Origin: Dictyoglomaceae bacterium
Lineage (GTDB): Bacteria > Dictyoglomota > Dictyoglomia > Dictyoglomales > Dictyoglomaceae
NCBI GenBank assembly: GCA_026417425.1
Contig: JAOADF010000109.1
Coordinates: 1-7,746 of the forward strand
DNA length: 7,746 bases
Direction: 5' to 3'
Below, piece after piece: positions 6,453 through 7,746 of this stretch. A program made the translations under genes and the position numbers. Each line of letters starts with the position of its first letter. Within the stretch, counting starts at the first letter, position 1. The notes under the pieces were generated by a model. That model saw only the letters and a program-made list of their open reading frames with translations, was not told the origin of the DNA and searched no databases.

Positions 6453-6992
6453 CTATTTATTCTTTCCTCTCCACTTTAGATTTTTCATTCCATTTAAAAA
6501 TTCTGGTATTTTCTCTTTTGGAAATCTTGGCCATGTTATGATGATTAGAAAAATAAGATAAGTAATAATAAGAATTCCATAGTTAAAAAGATTTCTAAAA
6601 GCAGTATAAATCATTATAGCATATGGAACTGCCTCAAATCCTTGTGCTAATTGTTCCGAAGGAAAAGCCCAGAGTCCTAAAAAGGTTATTATTAGAAATA
6701 TAATAGAAATAAATACAGATATAAATCTACTAAAAGTAAGATAAAGAAGAACCCCAAAAGAAACGGTCATATCAGCATAAAGATCATGGCTTCCTATCCA
6801 TGTTTGATAATTTACTTTAGATGCTCTTGAAAAAAACCCATCTAAAATATCAGTAAACCATGCAATAATAAGCCAAAATATTGCAGAGGGAAGTCCATTT
6901 TTTCCTTGAGTTAATCCTATAAATGCAATCCAAAAACCTATTAAGAATCTTGATAAGGTAAGAGAATCAGCTAAAAATTTTATATAGGTCAT
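6453..6992 (-). CDS. CDP-alcohol phosphatidyltransferase family membrane protein
   Basis: 179-residue integral membrane protein, about the usual length for phosphatidylglycerophosphate synthase-like enzymes. An N-terminal SLTLSRFLIG (10-19) resembles the family's start, and roughly six hydrophobic segments can be seen (about 11-28, 35-50, 76-88, 90-110, 119-135, 137-154). The metal-binding signature D-x2-D-G-x2-A-R...G-x3-D-x3-D appears as D48, D51, G52, R56, D70 and D74, but with Ser55 for Ala, one extra residue between D51 and D70, and G67 three rather than four positions before D70. All four acidic residues survive, so catalysis (transfer of a phospho-alcohol group from a CDP-linked donor to an alcohol acceptor in lipid synthesis) is likely, but the acceptor cannot be assigned to glycerol-phosphate, inositol or serine. 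CCCTCCC at 7000-7006 reads as a strong GGGAGGG ribosome-binding site 7 bases before the ATG. It is a single-gene unit, divergent from the DUF4384 gene. Confidence 0.8.
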   Translation of the reverse strand: MTYIKFLADSLTLSRFLIGFWIAFIGLTQGKNGLPSAIFWLIIAWFTDILDGFFSRASKVNYQTWIGSHDLYADMTVSFGVLLYLTFSRFISVFISIIFLIITFLGLWAFPSEQLAQGFEAVPYAIMIYTAFRNLFNYGILIITYLIFLIIITWPRFPKEKIPEFLNGMKNLKWRGKNK

Positions 6993-7025
6993 TAAATTTC
7001 CCTCCCTTTTTTATTTATTAAAAAG

Positions 7026-7054
7026 ATTTTATCATATTTTGTGATATATATCAC
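7026..7054 (-). promoter_or_regulatory. Possible promoter of the phosphatidyltransferase gene
   Basis: On the minus strand, GTGATA (7054-7049, 4 of 6 to -35 consensus) precedes TAAAAT (7031-7026, 5 of 6) by 17 bases, predicting a start near 7019 and a leader of about 27 bases that includes the Shine-Dalgarno. An overlapping alternative -10, TATGAT (7036-7031), has no fitting -35. The -35 lies inside the 7041-7054 palindrome, so a bound regulator would be expected to block this promoter. Confidence 0.4.
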
Positions 7055-7055
7055 T
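7040..7055. promoter_or_regulatory. CRP/FNR- or Rex-like operator palindrome
   Basis: GTGATATATATCAC (7041-7054) is a perfect 14-bp palindrome. In context it reads TGTGA, six bases, TCACT, nearly the CRP-family pattern TGTGA-N6-TCACA; with the preceding T it also resembles the redox repressor Rex pattern TTGTGA-N6-TCACAA. Its centre, 7047.5, is at -41.5 relative to the start predicted from the TATAAT box at 7077-7082, the exact class II CRP activation position, and that promoter lacks a good -35. The same site covers the possible -35 of the divergent gene. The regulator is not in the window. Confidence 0.55.
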
Positions 7056-7076
7056 TCTTATAAGAGAGAAATTTTG

Positions 7077-7082
7077 TATAAT
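7077..7082 (+). promoter_or_regulatory. Perfect -10 box of the DUF4384 gene promoter
   Basis: TATAAT (7077-7082) is a perfect -10 hexamer predicting a start near 7089 and a leader of about 28 bases with GGGAGG (7103-7108) eight bases before the ATG. The sequence 17 bases upstream is CTTCTT (7054-7059), a poor -35, which suggests dependence on an activator. A 10-bp palindrome TCTTATAAGA (7056-7065) also lies between operator and -10. Confidence 0.6.
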
Positions 7083-7116
7083 AAATAACTAACTATAGAA
7101 AAGGGAGGTTATTTAA

Positions 7117-7746
7117 ATGAAAAGATTAATATTTACCTTGATAATTCTTACTTTTTTAACATCTCTTTCCTTTTCTCAACAAATATCAATTCAAGAAAAA
7201 CCAGCTTCTCCCCCTTGGGAAAAGATAATCATTGTTCCCAATCCAGAAACAAAATTGCAATTGGATTTATGGCTAAATAAACCAGAAGGAAGTGTATACA
7301 GAGTAGGGGAAGAGTTAAAAATATTTGTAAGGGCCAATGATGATGTGTATCTATACATATTTGACTTAACTCCTGATGGAGATTTTAAACTGATTTTTCC
7401 CAATATGTATTCTGGTAATAATTTTATAAGAAAAGATCAAACTTATACCTTTCCAGATAAACCTGTGTATAGCTTTAAAGTAAGCCCTCCAGTAGGAAAG
7501 GAATTTATTGTGGGAATAATATCTAAAAAACCATTAAATTTATTCCCTGGAAAGAGATTGGAGTCTTTAAAACCTTTTGAATCTTTGGAGAAAAATATTG
7601 AAAATGCTCTTAAAAATGTAGAAAAGGTTTTAATTGAAGAAAAAAAGGAAACTTGGGCTCAAAAGGTAACATACTTTTTTGTACAAGAAATGGTAACTCA
7701 GGGAAGGGTAAAGATAAATTCAAATCCTTCAAGGGCACAAGTATAT
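7117..7746 (+). CDS. Secreted DUF4384 protein, start of a PEGA domain (partial at window end)
   Basis: Open reading frame running off the right edge; 210 codons are visible and no stop is reached. The N-terminus is a Sec signal peptide: K2-R3, a hydrophobic core (4-17), then SLSFS|QQ with probable cleavage after S20; no lipobox cysteine is present, so it is exported rather than a lipoprotein. Residues about 45-140 resemble DUF4384: a D-L-W-L-N strand, YRVGEELKIFVRANDDVYLY (61-80), IFDLTPDGDFKLIFPN (81-96) and a YTFPDKPVYSFKVSPPVGKE stretch (110-129). A charged, probably helical linker (about 148-185) leads to GRVKINSNPSRAQVY (196-210), the opening of a PEGA domain, a small beta-domain common in surface proteins. 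It probably acts outside the cytoplasmic membrane as an envelope or surface binding protein; the ligand is unknown. Start chosen from GGGAGG eight bases upstream plus the signal peptide. Confidence 0.82.
   Translation, partial: MKRLIFTLIILTFLTSLSFSQQISIQEKPASPPWEKIIIVPNPETKLQLDLWLNKPEGSVYRVGEELKIFVRANDDVYLYIFDLTPDGDFKLIFPNMYSGNNFIRKDQTYTFPDKPVYSFKVSPPVGKEFIVGIISKKPLNLFPGKRLESLKPFESLEKNIENALKNVEKVLIEEKKETWAQKVTYFFVQEMVTQGRVKINSNPSRAQVY

Noticed and set aside
7191..7403. Open frame antisense to the DUF4384 gene
   Set aside because: It lies opposite a gene with a signal peptide, good ribosome-binding site and recognisable domain; it has no ribosome-binding site and resembles no protein I know.
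1..7746. CRISPR arrays, tRNA/rRNA genes, insertion sequences, toxin-antitoxin or phage modules
   Set aside because: No direct repeats with regular spacing, cloverleaf, terminal repeats, transposase or phage-type proteins can be seen; the region looks like ordinary chromosomal backbone.

Overview
The window is a strongly A+T-rich, gene-dense bacterial segment with no mobile elements, RNA genes or CRISPR. Several traits suggest an anaerobic thermophilic bacterium: an archaeal-type (cofactor-independent) phosphoglycerate mutase, a bacterial homologue of cyclic 2,3-diphosphoglycerate synthetase, a COG3457-type amino-acid racemase, Lys/Glu/Ile-rich proteins with heavy AGA/AGG/ATA codon use, and a DUF4384-PEGA secreted protein. 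Dictyoglomus is my best guess, with Thermotogae or thermophilic Firmicutes next; this is inference from gene style, not a database match.

Layout. (1) Positions 1-2411, + strand: a good housekeeping promoter, then apgM and an alpha/beta-hydrolase esterase 9 bases downstream, closed by a strong intrinsic terminator. (2) Positions 2462-4851, - strand: a two-gene unit in which a PLP-dependent amino-acid racemase is translationally coupled (ATGA overlap) to a cyclic-2,3-diphosphoglycerate-synthetase-like P-loop protein. (3) Positions 4852-5144: a 293-base divergent spacer with a 9-bp hairpin and a near-consensus promoter that leaves almost no 5' leader for the next gene. (4) Positions 5145-6452, +: a tandem HD / HD-GYP protein, probably c-di-GMP-related. 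(5) Positions 6453-6992, -: a CDP-alcohol phosphatidyltransferase-family membrane enzyme whose stop codon directly abuts that of the HD-GYP gene. (6) Positions 6993-7116: a compact divergent control region with a CRP/FNR- or Rex-like palindrome. (7) Positions 7117-7746, +: the first 210 codons of a secreted DUF4384 protein, cut by the window edge just as a PEGA domain begins.

How the parts relate. Two genes touch phosphoglycerate chemistry: apgM interconverts 3- and 2-phosphoglycerate, and the cPGS-like protein belongs to a family whose characterised archaeal member cyclises 2,3-bisphosphoglycerate. They are on opposite strands and in separate units, so a functional link is only a hypothesis. 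The racemase/cPGS-like pair is tightly coupled and is the least understood unit here. The best regulatory signal is the palindrome at 7041-7054, placed exactly where a class II CRP-type activator would bind for the secreted-protein gene, while overlapping a possible -35 of the divergent phosphatidyltransferase gene.
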